NCBI RefSeq assembly: GCF_005884405.1
Contig: NZ_VCAO01000007.1
Location: 1-64,000 of the forward strand
Direction: 5' to 3'
Length of the DNA: 64,000 nt
Source: Qipengyuania marisflavi
GTDB lineage: Bacteria > Pseudomonadota > Alphaproteobacteria > Sphingomonadales > Sphingomonadaceae
Part shown: positions 34,106 to 43,653 of the stretch, piece after piece
Numbering within the stretch: the first letter of the stretch is position 1
How the letters are laid out: each line of letters opens with the position of its first letter
Made by a program: the position numbers and the translations under genes
Notes under the pieces: model-generated
What the model was told of the DNA's origin: nothing
Database searches by the model: none
The model's input: the letters and a program-made list of their open reading frames with translations, nothing else

Positions 34106-34348
34106 TGCGTCTGCCGTTCATCCGTCCGAGACAGCTGGTGAGGGGAATATGCCTCTCTTAATTTCCGGCCTAGACGGGGACAGAGATTTTCGCAGTCGCT
34201 CCGGCACTGCAATGCGCGTTCTGCCCATCGTGGCCGGCGCACCTCCTTCCCCATCACTGGACTCGCCCATGTTGCTATTTGCGACATGGACATACGTAGC
34301 CGGTCGACAGGGAGCCATCCCGGTCGATCATTTGTGAAGGAGTATGGC
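34106..34348 (+). promoter_or_regulatory. rplJ upstream region with probable L10 leader
   Basis: About 240 bp separate the preceding terminator from rplJ, more than a simple promoter needs. In most bacteria the rplJL message has a leader bound by the L10(L12)4 complex for autogenous repression. A short hairpin (GGGA-GCCA-TCCC near 34310-34321) and repeated CCGGTCGA elements lie just before the AAGGAG ribosome site. I cannot confirm the kink-turn of the known leader, so this is inference from position. Confidence 0.35.
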
Positions 34349-34864
34349 ATGGATCGTTCGCAGAAAGCCGATGCGGTCGCCCAGCTCACGCAAGTCTTCA
34401 ACGAGAGCGGCGTGGTGGTTGTCACCCGCAACCTCGGCATGTCGGTGGCTCAGTCCACTGACTTGCGCTCGAAGATGCGCGAAGCAGGTGCGTCCTACAA
34501 GGTTGCGAAGAACCGTCTCGCCAGGCTCGCCCTGAAGGACACCGATTACACCGGTCTCGATGACTATCTGACCGGTCCCACCGCGCTTGCGTTTTCGCAG
34601 GATCCGGTGGCTGCGGCGAAAGCCGTGGTGGACTTCGCCAAGAGCACCGACAAGATTGAAATTGTCGGTGGCTCGATGGGCGCGCTGAAGCTCGACGAAG
34701 CAGGGGTAAGGTCGCTCGCGTCCATGCCCAGCCTCGACGAACTTCGCGGCAAGATCGTGGGCCTCGTCAACGCGCCGGCAACCAAGGTTGTCCAGCTCGT
34801 CAACGCACCCGCATCGAAGCTTGCACGGGTTTTTGGCGCATATGCCGCCAAGGACGCGGCGTAA
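34349..34864 (+). CDS. rplJ: 50S ribosomal protein L10
   Basis: This 171-residue stalk base protein begins MDRSQKADAVAQLTQVFNES and carries KVAKNRLARLAL, the rRNA-binding part. Its C-terminal helix (about 130-171) holds L7/L12 dimers. ATG at 34349 has AAGGAG six bases upstream; an out-of-frame ATG at 34344 lies in the same site. It is followed by rplL after 96 bp. No rplK/rplA or rpoB lies beside it in the same direction. Confidence 0.97.
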   Translation: MDRSQKADAVAQLTQVFNESGVVVVTRNLGMSVAQSTDLRSKMREAGASYKVAKNRLARLALKDTDYTGLDDYLTGPTALAFSQDPVAAAKAVVDFAKSTDKIEIVGGSMGALKLDEAGVRSLASMPSLDELRGKIVGLVNAPATKVVQLVNAPASKLARVFGAYAAKDAA

Positions 34865-34960
34865 GCCACAGGTTCAATCGCACAACCGCGATTTATTCAT
34901 TGGGGCAGGCCGACCTGAAATTGTTCAGGGCCACCCCGCCACTATTTGGAGTAAAACATC

Positions 34961-35335
34961 ATGGCCGATATCGCCAAGCTTGTTGAAGAACTGTCGAAGC
35001 TGACTGTCATGGAAGCCGCTGAGCTTGCCAAGGCACTTGAAGAAGAGTGGGGCGTTAGCGCCGCTGCTGCTGTTGCCGTTGCCGGCCCCGCCGCTGGCGG
35101 CGACGCTGCGGCTGCTGAAGAGCAGACCGAATTCGACGTCATCCTGACCGGAGACGGCGGCAAGAAGATCCAGGTAATTAAGGAAGTCCGTGCGATTACC
35201 GGCCTGGGTCTGACCGAAGCCAAAGCTCTCGTCGAAGGCGCGCCCAAGGCCGTCAAGGAAGGCGTGAACAAGGCCGAGGCCGAAGAGGTCAAGGGCAAGA
35301 TCGAAGCAGCCGGCGGCACCGTCGAGCTCAAATAA
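34961..35335 (+). CDS. rplL: 50S ribosomal protein L7/L12
   Basis: This 124-residue protein has an N-terminal dimerisation domain ([22 protein letters not shown] in two parts) and an Ala-rich hinge ([15 protein letters not shown], residues ~35-50). The C-terminal domain binds translation factors ([33 protein letters not shown]). It forms the ribosomal stalk with L10. A terminator hairpin follows immediately, so transcription ends here rather than reading on into rpoBC. Confidence 0.98.
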   Translation: MADIAKLVEELSKLTVMEAAELAKALEEEWGVSAAAAVAVAGPAAGGDAAAAEEQTEFDVILTGDGGKKIQVIKEVRAITGLGLTEAKALVEGAPKAVKEGVNKAEAEEVKGKIEAAGGTVELK

Positions 35336-35382
35336 GCTTCGAACACAGTTTTGCGAGTGTCTTGAAGCGCTCGCAGATGGGA

Positions 35383-35410
35383 GGGCGGTACCGCAAGGTG
35401 CCGCCCTTTT
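35383..35410 (+). terminator. Terminator of rplJL with GCAA tetraloop
   Basis: GGGCGGTACC-GCAA-GGTGCCGCCC (35383-35406) is a 10-bp stem with one T-G wobble closed by a GNRA loop, followed by TTTT. Nearly the same hairpin recurs at 43091. Confidence 0.9.
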
Positions 35411-35516
35411 CCGTGGCCGCCCTGTTGCCCCGGCGCTGCACCCCGGCCATGAAATCCGCGCGCTGAGCACAGCGCGTTTGAGATGCGGGCCAGCCGCGAT
35501 TATCCGGGCCGGCTGC

Positions 35517-36926
35517 ATGACCCACCATCCAGCCCCAAAGCCCCTGCCAATCGGCAGCGATGGCTGGCGCGATGAAATCCGCGCGACCTACCGGCTCGCC
35601 TGGCCGCTGGCGCTCGCCAATTTGCTGCAGATGCTGGTCCATGCGGTCGATGTCATTTTCGTGGCCCGGCTGGGCGAGCGCGAACTGGCCGCTTCGGCGC
35701 TGGGCATCGCGCTGTTCGGCTTGCTGCTGTGGGCGTTTTCAGGACTGACCGGCATTGTGGCGGCGCTGATCGCTGAGGAGCTGGGACGCCGCCGTCATGC
35801 GGTGCGCGAGGTTCGCCGGTCGGTACGCATGGCGCTGTGGCTGTCGCTGGTATCGGGCGCATTCGGCATGGCAGTGTGCTGGTTCGGCGAGGCGATCATG
35901 CTGGCCAGCGGGCAAGAGCAATCCATTGCCGCACGCACTGGCGATTTCCTGCAGATCATCATGTGGGCGATGATCCCGATGATCGCGGCCAATGTCCTGC
36001 GCAGTTTTGTGTCCGCATTGGGCCGCCCGATTTTCGCCACTGCGATCACCGCACTGGCGCTGGTGGCCAGTGTGCTGGGCAATTACGCCTTCGTCTTCGG
36101 CAATCTGGGTGCTCCGGCGCTGGGGCTGGAAGGCTCGGCATTGGCGAGCATCATCACCTCGGTGTTCGTGCTCGCCTGCTATATCATCGCCATCCTGGCC
36201 GACCGGCGGCTGCGGCAGTACCGGATCTTTGGCAATTGGTGGCGCCCCGAATGGCAGCGGCTGCGCGAACTGGTCCGGCTCGGCTCGCCAGTGATGGTGA
36301 TCATTCTGGCCGAAGCGGGGCTGTTCAGCGCCGCAGCATTGCTGATGGGCCGCATCGGCGCGTCTGAGCTGGCGGGGCACACCGTGGCGCTGCAAATCGC
36401 CGCATTGGCCTTTCAGGTGCCGTTCGGCGTAGGGCAGGCCGCCACGATCCGCGTCGGCTATCACTATGGCGCGCGCGACAAACCGGCGATTGCGCGGGCG
36501 GGCTGGGTCGGCATCGCGATGAGCGCGGCCTTCATGTGCCTGACCGCCGCTGCGATGATCACGGTGCCGCATTTGCTGCTGCGCATCTATGTCGATCCCG
36601 CCCTGCCCGCCAATGCGGCAATGGTCGGCTTTGCCATCCAGTTCATGCTGGTCGCCGCAGCGTTCCAGCTGTTTGACGGCGTTCAGGCGGTGGCCGCAGG
36701 TGCACTGCGCGGGCTGCAGGATACCCGCGTGCCGATGCTGATTGCGATCTTCAGCTATTGGGTGCCCGGCTTTGGCGCAGCATGGTGGCTGGGTTTCCAC
36801 ACCACCTTGCAGGGCACCGGCGTATGGATCGGTCTGGCCGCCGGACTGGTGTTTGCCGCGATCCTGCTGACGTGGCGCTGGGCCAGACGCGAACGGCTTG
36901 GTCTGGTGCAGCCGCTCGCCACCTGA
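35517..36926 (+). CDS. MATE family efflux transporter
   Basis: This ~469-residue integral membrane protein has twelve predicted helices in two repeated halves, typical of MATE Na+ or H+ driven drug/metabolite exporters. It has [21 protein letters not shown] in the first helix and [23 protein letters not shown] opening the second half. ATG at 35517 (MTHHPAPK) is preferred to the upstream frame from 35478. The substrate is unknown. It is on its own between rplL and groES. Confidence 0.9.
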   Translation: MTHHPAPKPLPIGSDGWRDEIRATYRLAWPLALANLLQMLVHAVDVIFVARLGERELAASALGIALFGLLLWAFSGLTGIVAALIAEELGRRRHAVREVRRSVRMALWLSLVSGAFGMAVCWFGEAIMLASGQEQSIAARTGDFLQIIMWAMIPMIAANVLRSFVSALGRPIFATAITALALVASVLGNYAFVFGNLGAPALGLEGSALASIITSVFVLACYIIAILADRRLRQYRIFGNWWRPEWQRLRELVRLGSPVMVIILAEAGLFSAAALLMGRIGASELAGHTVALQIAALAFQVPFGVGQAATIRVGYHYGARDKPAIARAGWVGIAMSAAFMCLTAAAMITVPHLLLRIYVDPALPANAAMVGFAIQFMLVAAAFQLFDGVQAVAAGALRGLQDTRVPMLIAIFSYWVPGFGAAWWLGFHTTLQGTGVWIGLAAGLVFAAILLTWRWARRERLGLVQPLAT

Positions 36927-36993
36927 GCATGGCGCGCGGCAGGGCATCCTGCCCCAGCAACGCCGCGCCGCGAAGATTCTTGTTCTCCAGTGG

Positions 36994-37055
36994 TTGACGC
37001 CCATGTGGCGGATGCACATATGCGCTCCGCTGGCACTCTCGGTCTGGGAGTGCCA
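36994..37055 (+). promoter_or_regulatory. groESL promoter and CIRCE operator
   Basis: TTGACG (36994-36999) and CATATG (37017-37022) are 17 bp apart, a good sigma-70-type promoter. Immediately after it, TGGCACTC-N9-GAGTGCCA (37031-37055) is a CIRCE inverted repeat, the binding site of the heat-shock repressor HrcA. Its first arm starts about where transcription should begin, which suits repression of groESL at normal temperature. HrcA is not encoded in the window. Confidence 0.88.
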
Positions 37056-37092
37056 AGACGCTATATCCACTCTTGAAAGGAAGGTCATCGAC

Positions 37093-37380
37093 ATGGCATT
37101 TCGTCCACTGCACGACCGCGTGCTGGTTCGCCGCATCGAAGCAGAAGAAAAGACCGCCGGCGGGATCATCATCCCGGACAGCGCCCAGGAAAAGCCCAGC
37201 GAAGGCGAAGTCATCGCTGTTGGCACGGGCACCCGTTCAGAAACGGGCACCGTTACCCCTTGCGACGTCAAGGCGGGCGACCGCGTGCTGTTCGGCAAAT
37301 GGTCAGGCACCGAGGTTAAGGTCGACGGTGAAGACCTGCTGATCATGAAGGAAAGCGACATCATGGGCGTTATCGGCTGA
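37093..37380 (+). CDS. groES: Co-chaperonin GroES
   Basis: This 95-residue lid of the GroEL chamber begins [20 protein letters not shown] and has the mobile loop [21 protein letters not shown] at 37093 follows AAAGGAAGG. It is the first gene of the CIRCE-controlled groESL operon, 56 bp before groEL. Confidence 0.97.
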   Translation: MAFRPLHDRVLVRRIEAEEKTAGGIIIPDSAQEKPSEGEVIAVGTGTRSETGTVTPCDVKAGDRVLFGKWSGTEVKVDGEDLLIMKESDIMGVIG

Positions 37381-37397
37381 TTGCCGGGACCCCTTAA

Positions 37398-39089
<1,692 letters not shown>

Positions 39090-39117
39090 GCCCCGCTTTC
39101 CAGACTGTACAAAAAGA

Positions 39118-39150
39118 GGCCCGGCGGGAGCGATCCTGCCGGGCCTTTTT
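39118..39150 (+). terminator. Terminator of groESL
   Basis: GGCCCGGCGGGA and TCCTGCCGGGCC pair over 12 bp (39118-39145, one bulge or mismatch) and are followed by TTTTT. A matching A run on the left allows weaker use from the other side. Confidence 0.9.
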
Positions 39151-39176
39151 GTGTTCTGGCCAAATGGTCTGGCGAA

Positions 39177-41363
39177 TTAGCCGCCCTTGCGGCTCGCCTT
39201 TGCTGCCGCGACCAGATCAGCTGGCCATGTTACCTGCGTCTGGGTTTGCGGGTTGAAGACATCGCCCGGATATTGCGCGCCCTGTGCGGCGGCAATTTCC
39301 TCGGCGGTAAGGAACTCGCTGGGCTCCAGCGCGAAGACGTCGAGGCCGCGGCTGATCTCGGTCGCGTAAATGCGGCCCTGATACCAATAGGCTGACCAGT
39401 AACCACCGGTCACCAGCTGGTCCTTGTCGATAGGCCCGCGGTCGAAATAGGCGATCTCGAACGGGTTGGACGCGTCGGTGAAATCGATCACGCTGATTCC
39501 GCCCTGATACCAAGCCTGCACAAAGATATCGCGGCCCGGTACCGGGATGATCGATCCATTGTGCGCGACGCAGTTTTCCATGTCGGTTTGCGGTGCGGGC
39601 AGCTTGTAGGTGCCGCGCTGCTCCAACTTGCCATCCTTGATTTCGTAAAAGGCATTGGCACCCCAGGTCGCCGGATCACCCGCTTGACAACGCGGTCGCC
39701 CGCCGCCGCCCCATTCATCGGTGAACAGCACCTTGGTGCCGTCATTGTTGAAGGTCGCGGAATGCCAATAGGCAAAGCCCTTGTCGGTCACATCGTCGAT
39801 CCGCCTGGGCTTCATCGGGTTGGATATGTCGAGGATAATGCCATTGCCCGAACACGCGCCCGCCGCCAGATTCTTGGCCGGGAAGACAGTGATGTCGTGG
39901 CACATATCGGTGCGATAGGTTTCCTGAGTGCCGTCACCATGATCGCCGCCGCGCCACAGGCCCGCAATCTCGCCATCAGCGGCGAACACACGGGGCCGGT
40001 CGACAATCCGCGCCTTTGCCGGATCGGCCACGGGAATTTCGATCACATCGATGCTGAACAGCGCGGTGCGGCTGTCACCGGGGGAATCGAAACATCCGGC
40101 CAGCTCCTTTTCGTCGCGCACATAGCTGGTGCCCGAATTGTAGAGCACGATCCGCTTGCTGTCCGCGGAGACCACCGAATGGGTATGGCTGCCCCGGCAG
40201 GTCTGCACCTGACCGACCTGACGCGGGCGGTTGATGTCGGAAATGTCGAAGATGCGGATGCCGCGAAAACGTTCATCGCTGATCTTGTCGGTTACGCCCT
40301 GCAGGCCGCAATCCTTGCGCGCACGGCTGTCCTGAACGCTCATCACCAGCAGCTTGCCGACGATGGAGACATCGCCCTGCCCGCCGGGGCACACGGTCGA
40401 GCTGATCAGCACAGGCACGCCGTCCTCGCCCAGCCTGTATGCGTTGAAGCCGTGATAATTGCCTGCCACCATCACATCGCCGGAAAAGGCGATATCGGTG
40501 TTGGCAAAAGACAGCAGCGAACCGCGCTCGCCAAACTTGGGCTTCTCGTCCTCGTCGTCCCTGTCCTTGTCCTTGTCCTTTTTCGGCTCCTCGCCTTCCT
40601 TGGCCGGGATCAGCGGCTGGAGCTGCGCGGGATTTTTGGGATCAAAGAACCCGGCAGGCTTGGGCTGTGCGGTCACCAGACGCAGATTGCTGATCGCCTC
40701 GCCCGCATCGCGGAAGCCTGCGGCCAGCGTGGCGCGGGGATCCTGCGATAGCGCGGCCAGCACGATATTCATGCGCTCGATCTCGGTCTTCTGGTCGCTC
40801 ACCACGTCATTGGTAAATTCGAACAGGACCGGCTCGTATGCGGTGCCGGGCTGTTCATGCAGCGTATCGACCATGTCAATCGCGCCCTTGTGGTGCGGGA
40901 TCATCAGTTGCAGGAACAGACGGTCGAAGGCGGTCCCGTTGGCTGCGGCAAGCTGCGCCATCTGCTGCGGGGTGGCCATGCCCTCCATCATGTGATGCGC
41001 ATGTCCCATGCCCGCCATGCCCAGTTCCAGACCGCGGTCCTGCAGCCAGGTCCGCATGAATGCCATTTCGTCCTTCTGGCTGCCGTCGATACGATCCGCG
41101 ATCTTGACTATGGCTGCGTTATTGGTCCGATCTTTCACCAGCGCCGCCATGTCGACCGCCTGTTGGTGATGGACGATCATGCCCTGCATGAAGGCAACGT
41201 CAGCAGGCGCATAGCTGGTGTCGGACAGCGCAATCGCGCTCGCCGCATCGATTGTCCGTGACGCCTCACCTGGCGCGCCCGGCAGGACTATCGGCGCCTC
41301 TTGCGCAGCCAGCGGCGCAGTGGAGGCAAGCAGGACGGCGGCAAGCGAAAACGCACGGATCAT
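39177..41363 (-). CDS. Exported DUF305 domain fused to an LVIVD-type beta-propeller protein
   Basis: This 728-residue protein has a signal peptide (residues 1-21, ending PLAAQ). The DUF305 region (about 50-205) has the two paired-His motifs MIVHHQQAVDMA (His64-65) and MIPHHKGAIDM. A Lys/Asp-rich linker follows (about 250-270, KKDKDKDRDDEDEK). The long C-terminal part reads as propeller blades (GIRIFDISDINRPRQVG, ILDISNPMKPRRID, VIDFTDASNPFEIAYFD). DUF305 proteins bind metals, copper in some reports; LVIVD proteins are surface or periplasmic repeats. The fusion suggests periplasmic metal handling, but the activity is not known. Confidence 0.85.
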   Translation of the reverse strand: MIRAFSLAAVLLASTAPLAAQEAPIVLPGAPGEASRTIDAASAIALSDTSYAPADVAFMQGMIVHHQQAVDMAALVKDRTNNAAIVKIADRIDGSQKDEMAFMRTWLQDRGLELGMAGMGHAHHMMEGMATPQQMAQLAAANGTAFDRLFLQLMIPHHKGAIDMVDTLHEQPGTAYEPVLFEFTNDVVSDQKTEIERMNIVLAALSQDPRATLAAGFRDAGEAISNLRLVTAQPKPAGFFDPKNPAQLQPLIPAKEGEEPKKDKDKDRDDEDEKPKFGERGSLLSFANTDIAFSGDVMVAGNYHGFNAYRLGEDGVPVLISSTVCPGGQGDVSIVGKLLVMSVQDSRARKDCGLQGVTDKISDERFRGIRIFDISDINRPRQVGQVQTCRGSHTHSVVSADSKRIVLYNSGTSYVRDEKELAGCFDSPGDSRTALFSIDVIEIPVADPAKARIVDRPRVFAADGEIAGLWRGGDHGDGTQETYRTDMCHDITVFPAKNLAAGACSGNGIILDISNPMKPRRIDDVTDKGFAYWHSATFNNDGTKVLFTDEWGGGGRPRCQAGDPATWGANAFYEIKDGKLEQRGTYKLPAPQTDMENCVAHNGSIIPVPGRDIFVQAWYQGGISVIDFTDASNPFEIAYFDRGPIDKDQLVTGGYWSAYWYQGRIYATEISRGLDVFALEPSEFLTAEEIAAAQGAQYPGDVFNPQTQTQVTWPADLVAAAKASRKGG

Positions 41364-41506
41364 AATTCTATCCCCTCATATCGTTGCCGCCATGGCTACC
41401 AGCCGGGGGCGGGTAAGCAATCTATATTCCGATCAGCGCCGAGACTGGACCGATTACCGCCGCTGTCCGTTAAGGTCACAGAACATCAAAACTGGAGACC
41501 GAGTTC

Positions 41507-41914
41507 ATGAAATTGCCACACAACGCCCATGTCGCAATCGTCGATGGCGAGAACTTCACCGTGATGCGCAATGGCGGGCAGGCCTTCGAGCCCAAGCTGG
41601 AAAAAGCGCAGAAGCCCGATCTTACTGCGACCAATTACAGCGCCGGTGTGCGCCATCAGGACGCGATGGGGCAGCAGCGCGGCCGGACCGATCTGGACGA
41701 ACTGGCGCATGGCGCGGCAGCCGCCGAGTGGCTGAATGCTCTGGCCGTCGCGGGCCAGATCGATAATCTGCTAGTGATTGCCGACCCCAAGACGCTGGGC
41801 GAAATGCGCCGCCACTATCACTCCGAGCTGGAAAAGCGGCTGGTCGGTGAAATCGACAAGACGATGACCAGCGAACCCACTGCGCGGATCGAACAGGCGA
41901 TTTCAGCGGCCTGA
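41507..41914 (+). CDS. Host-attachment family protein
   Basis: This 135-residue protein has the N-terminal NAHVAIVDGENFTVMRN, the central VRHQDAMGQQRGRTDLDE, and IDNLLVIADPKTLGEMRRHY, matching the Host_attach family (named for attachment of Agrobacterium-type bacteria to hosts) with an eRF1-like fold. In free-living Sphingomonadales the role is unclear. The ATG at 41507 is preceded by TGGAGACC. It stands alone and is divergent from the DUF305 fusion. Confidence 0.82.
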   Translation: MKLPHNAHVAIVDGENFTVMRNGGQAFEPKLEKAQKPDLTATNYSAGVRHQDAMGQQRGRTDLDELAHGAAAAEWLNALAVAGQIDNLLVIADPKTLGEMRRHYHSELEKRLVGEIDKTMTSEPTARIEQAISAA

Positions 41915-42055
41915 TCAATTCTATACCCTTGGCGCGGGCGGCGGGCTTTTCATGGCTCCGTCGCCTGCGCACCACCCTCTGACGCAGTAACGCTTGCGCG
42001 CAGATTCAAAATGCCATTAATCCCACGACAACCATGCTTGGTGTAAGGGGTCACA

Positions 42056-43063
42056 ATGGGATTGAGAACATTAGGTAGCGCGCTGGCCGCATTGACGCTC
42101 TCTTTGGGAGCGCCTGCACAGGCCCAATCGGTCAATTTTGAATCGCAGTTCGATACTGTGCTCGGCACAGAGACCCGCACCCCGCAAAGCTATCAGGCGG
42201 TGTATGATACCGCGCTGGACCGGCGCATTGCCGAGCTGGCAGAGGGCAGCAACGGGCGGATCGGGGTTGCCGCAATCGATCTGGCCACCGGGCAGGTGGT
42301 CAAGGTTCTGGGCGACCAGCGCTTCCCTATGGCCAGCACCAGCAAGATCGCCATTGCCGCCACCTTCCTCGAAGGGGTCGAGCAGGGCCGCTGGAGCCTG
42401 ACGAGCGAATTTCCGCTGCTGATGCCGCGCAGTTCTGCCAGATTCTCAAGCCGTGTCGCGCCGGTCTATGAAGGGCAATATATGCCCGCGCGCGAACTGA
42501 TCGAGATCATGATCACGCGGTCCAACAATTACGCCACCGATGCGCTGCTGCGCGTAGTGGGCGGGCCGGAACGGGTCAATGACTGGGCGCGCCGCAATGG
42601 CCTCAGTGAATTCAGCATCGACCGCGATATTGCCACGCTGGTGCGCGATGATGGCGAGTTCAATCCTGCCAATCACATTGATCTGCGCGACAGCGCCACG
42701 CCGATGGCGATGGTCCAGATGCTGGGCGGGCTGTATCAGGGCAAATATCTGTCCGCTGACAGCCGCCGCGTACTGCTGGGCGCGATGAGCCGTACTCGCA
42801 CGGGCAAGCGCCGCATTCCGGCGATGATGCCCGCTGGTGTCCGGGTAAGCCACAAGACCGGCTCGCTCAACAACACCTCCAGCGATATCGGTATTCTGGA
42901 AATGCCCGATGGCCGCGCCATCGCGCTGGCGATTTATGTCACCGGACAGGGAACGCGGCTGAACCGCGAGGCCAAGATCGCTGCGATCGCCCGCGCCATC
43001 CATGATGGTTACAAGGCGCAGGATCAGCGCAATTACGCCAAAGCCGATTACGGCGGCGAATAA
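42056..43063 (+). CDS. Class A beta-lactamase-like serine hydrolase
   Basis: This 335-residue protein has a signal peptide (about residues 1-23, ending APAQAQ) and the penicillin-binding fold of class A beta-lactamases. It has the nucleophile Ser94 in STSK, SNN at about 156, and KTG at 267 (SHKTGSL). In the omega loop, DDGEFNPANHIDLRDSATP aligns with the usual WEPELN...RDTTTP. This places Asp199 where class A enzymes have the deacylating Glu166. It may be a slow lactamase or a peptidase-like hydrolase, so resistance should not be assumed. AAGGGG precedes the ATG. Confidence 0.85.
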   Translation: MGLRTLGSALAALTLSLGAPAQAQSVNFESQFDTVLGTETRTPQSYQAVYDTALDRRIAELAEGSNGRIGVAAIDLATGQVVKVLGDQRFPMASTSKIAIAATFLEGVEQGRWSLTSEFPLLMPRSSARFSSRVAPVYEGQYMPARELIEIMITRSNNYATDALLRVVGGPERVNDWARRNGLSEFSIDRDIATLVRDDGEFNPANHIDLRDSATPMAMVQMLGGLYQGKYLSADSRRVLLGAMSRTRTGKRRIPAMMPAGVRVSHKTGSLNNTSSDIGILEMPDGRAIALAIYVTGQGTRLNREAKIAAIARAIHDGYKAQDQRNYAKADYGGE

Positions 43064-43086
43064 GGTTAACTGATTTCGCACATAAG

Positions 43087-43117
43087 AAAAGGGCGGCACC
43101 GCAAGGTACCGCCCTTT
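43087..43117. terminator. Bidirectional terminator with GCAA tetraloop
   Basis: GGGCGGCACC-GCAA-GGTACCGCCC (43091-43114) forms a 10-bp stem flanked by AAAA on the left and TTT on the right. It can end transcription from the serine hydrolase on the plus strand and the small lipoprotein on the minus strand. Confidence 0.88.
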
Positions 43118-43154
43118 CTTGTTCCGTACGGAAAACCGTGCAGAAGCAGGCTGA

Positions 43155-43406
43155 TTAGTCAACCTGAGCTTCGGCAACCGATTCGTCCTGAACGTCAGCT
43201 TCAACTTCAGCAGCGGCATTGTCAGCAGCGTCGGCAGTTGCTTCAGCAGCGCCTTCGATGTTGTCGCCAGCGGCTTCCATGTTTGCTTCGGTGTCAGCAG
43301 CAGCATTTTCGACGGTCGCTTCTGCGGCGTCTTCGGTTGCTTCCGAGCAAGCGGCGAGGGTCAGGGCAGCGGCCGAAGCAGCAGCGAAAAGAGCGATCTT
43401 GCGCAT
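43155..43406 (-). CDS. Small Ala/Glu-rich lipoprotein
   Basis: This 83-residue protein has signal peptide and lipobox (LTLAAC, Cys20), and the remainder is almost entirely Ala, Glu, Asp, Asn and Thr in a helical, acidic pattern (EATEDAAEATVENAAADTEA). It resembles entericidin- or SMc-type small lipoproteins and may form a coiled coil in the periplasm. The ATG at 43406 has AAGGAA seven bases upstream; the TTG six bases before it lies in that site. Function is unknown. Confidence 0.75.
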   Translation of the reverse strand: MRKIALFAAASAAALTLAACSEATEDAAEATVENAAADTEANMEAAGDNIEGAAEATADAADNAAAEVEADVQDESVAEAQVD

Positions 43407-43653
43407 AGTCAAATTCCTTGAACAGCGAGTTTTAAAAACGGTTGGACGACCTGGGCCACCTTCCCGCGCGAGCCCTCAAATCAGGCCTCACGATGTCTAA
43501 ATAGTGGCGACTTTGTGGCATTGCAAGGGCATTCGTCACTTTTCTGCCTTATTCCTGCCTCAATTCGCCATGATTGCCGATAACCGGCTCATGCCAAAGC
43601 GAATGGGTTAAACCGCTCCCATTGCACTCATCGCGCTGCTAAGCCCCCGCGTC

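Noticed and set aside
42056-43063. Calling the serine hydrolase an antibiotic-resistance beta-lactamase
   Set aside because: The apparent Glu166 position is Asp and there is no mobile or resistance context.
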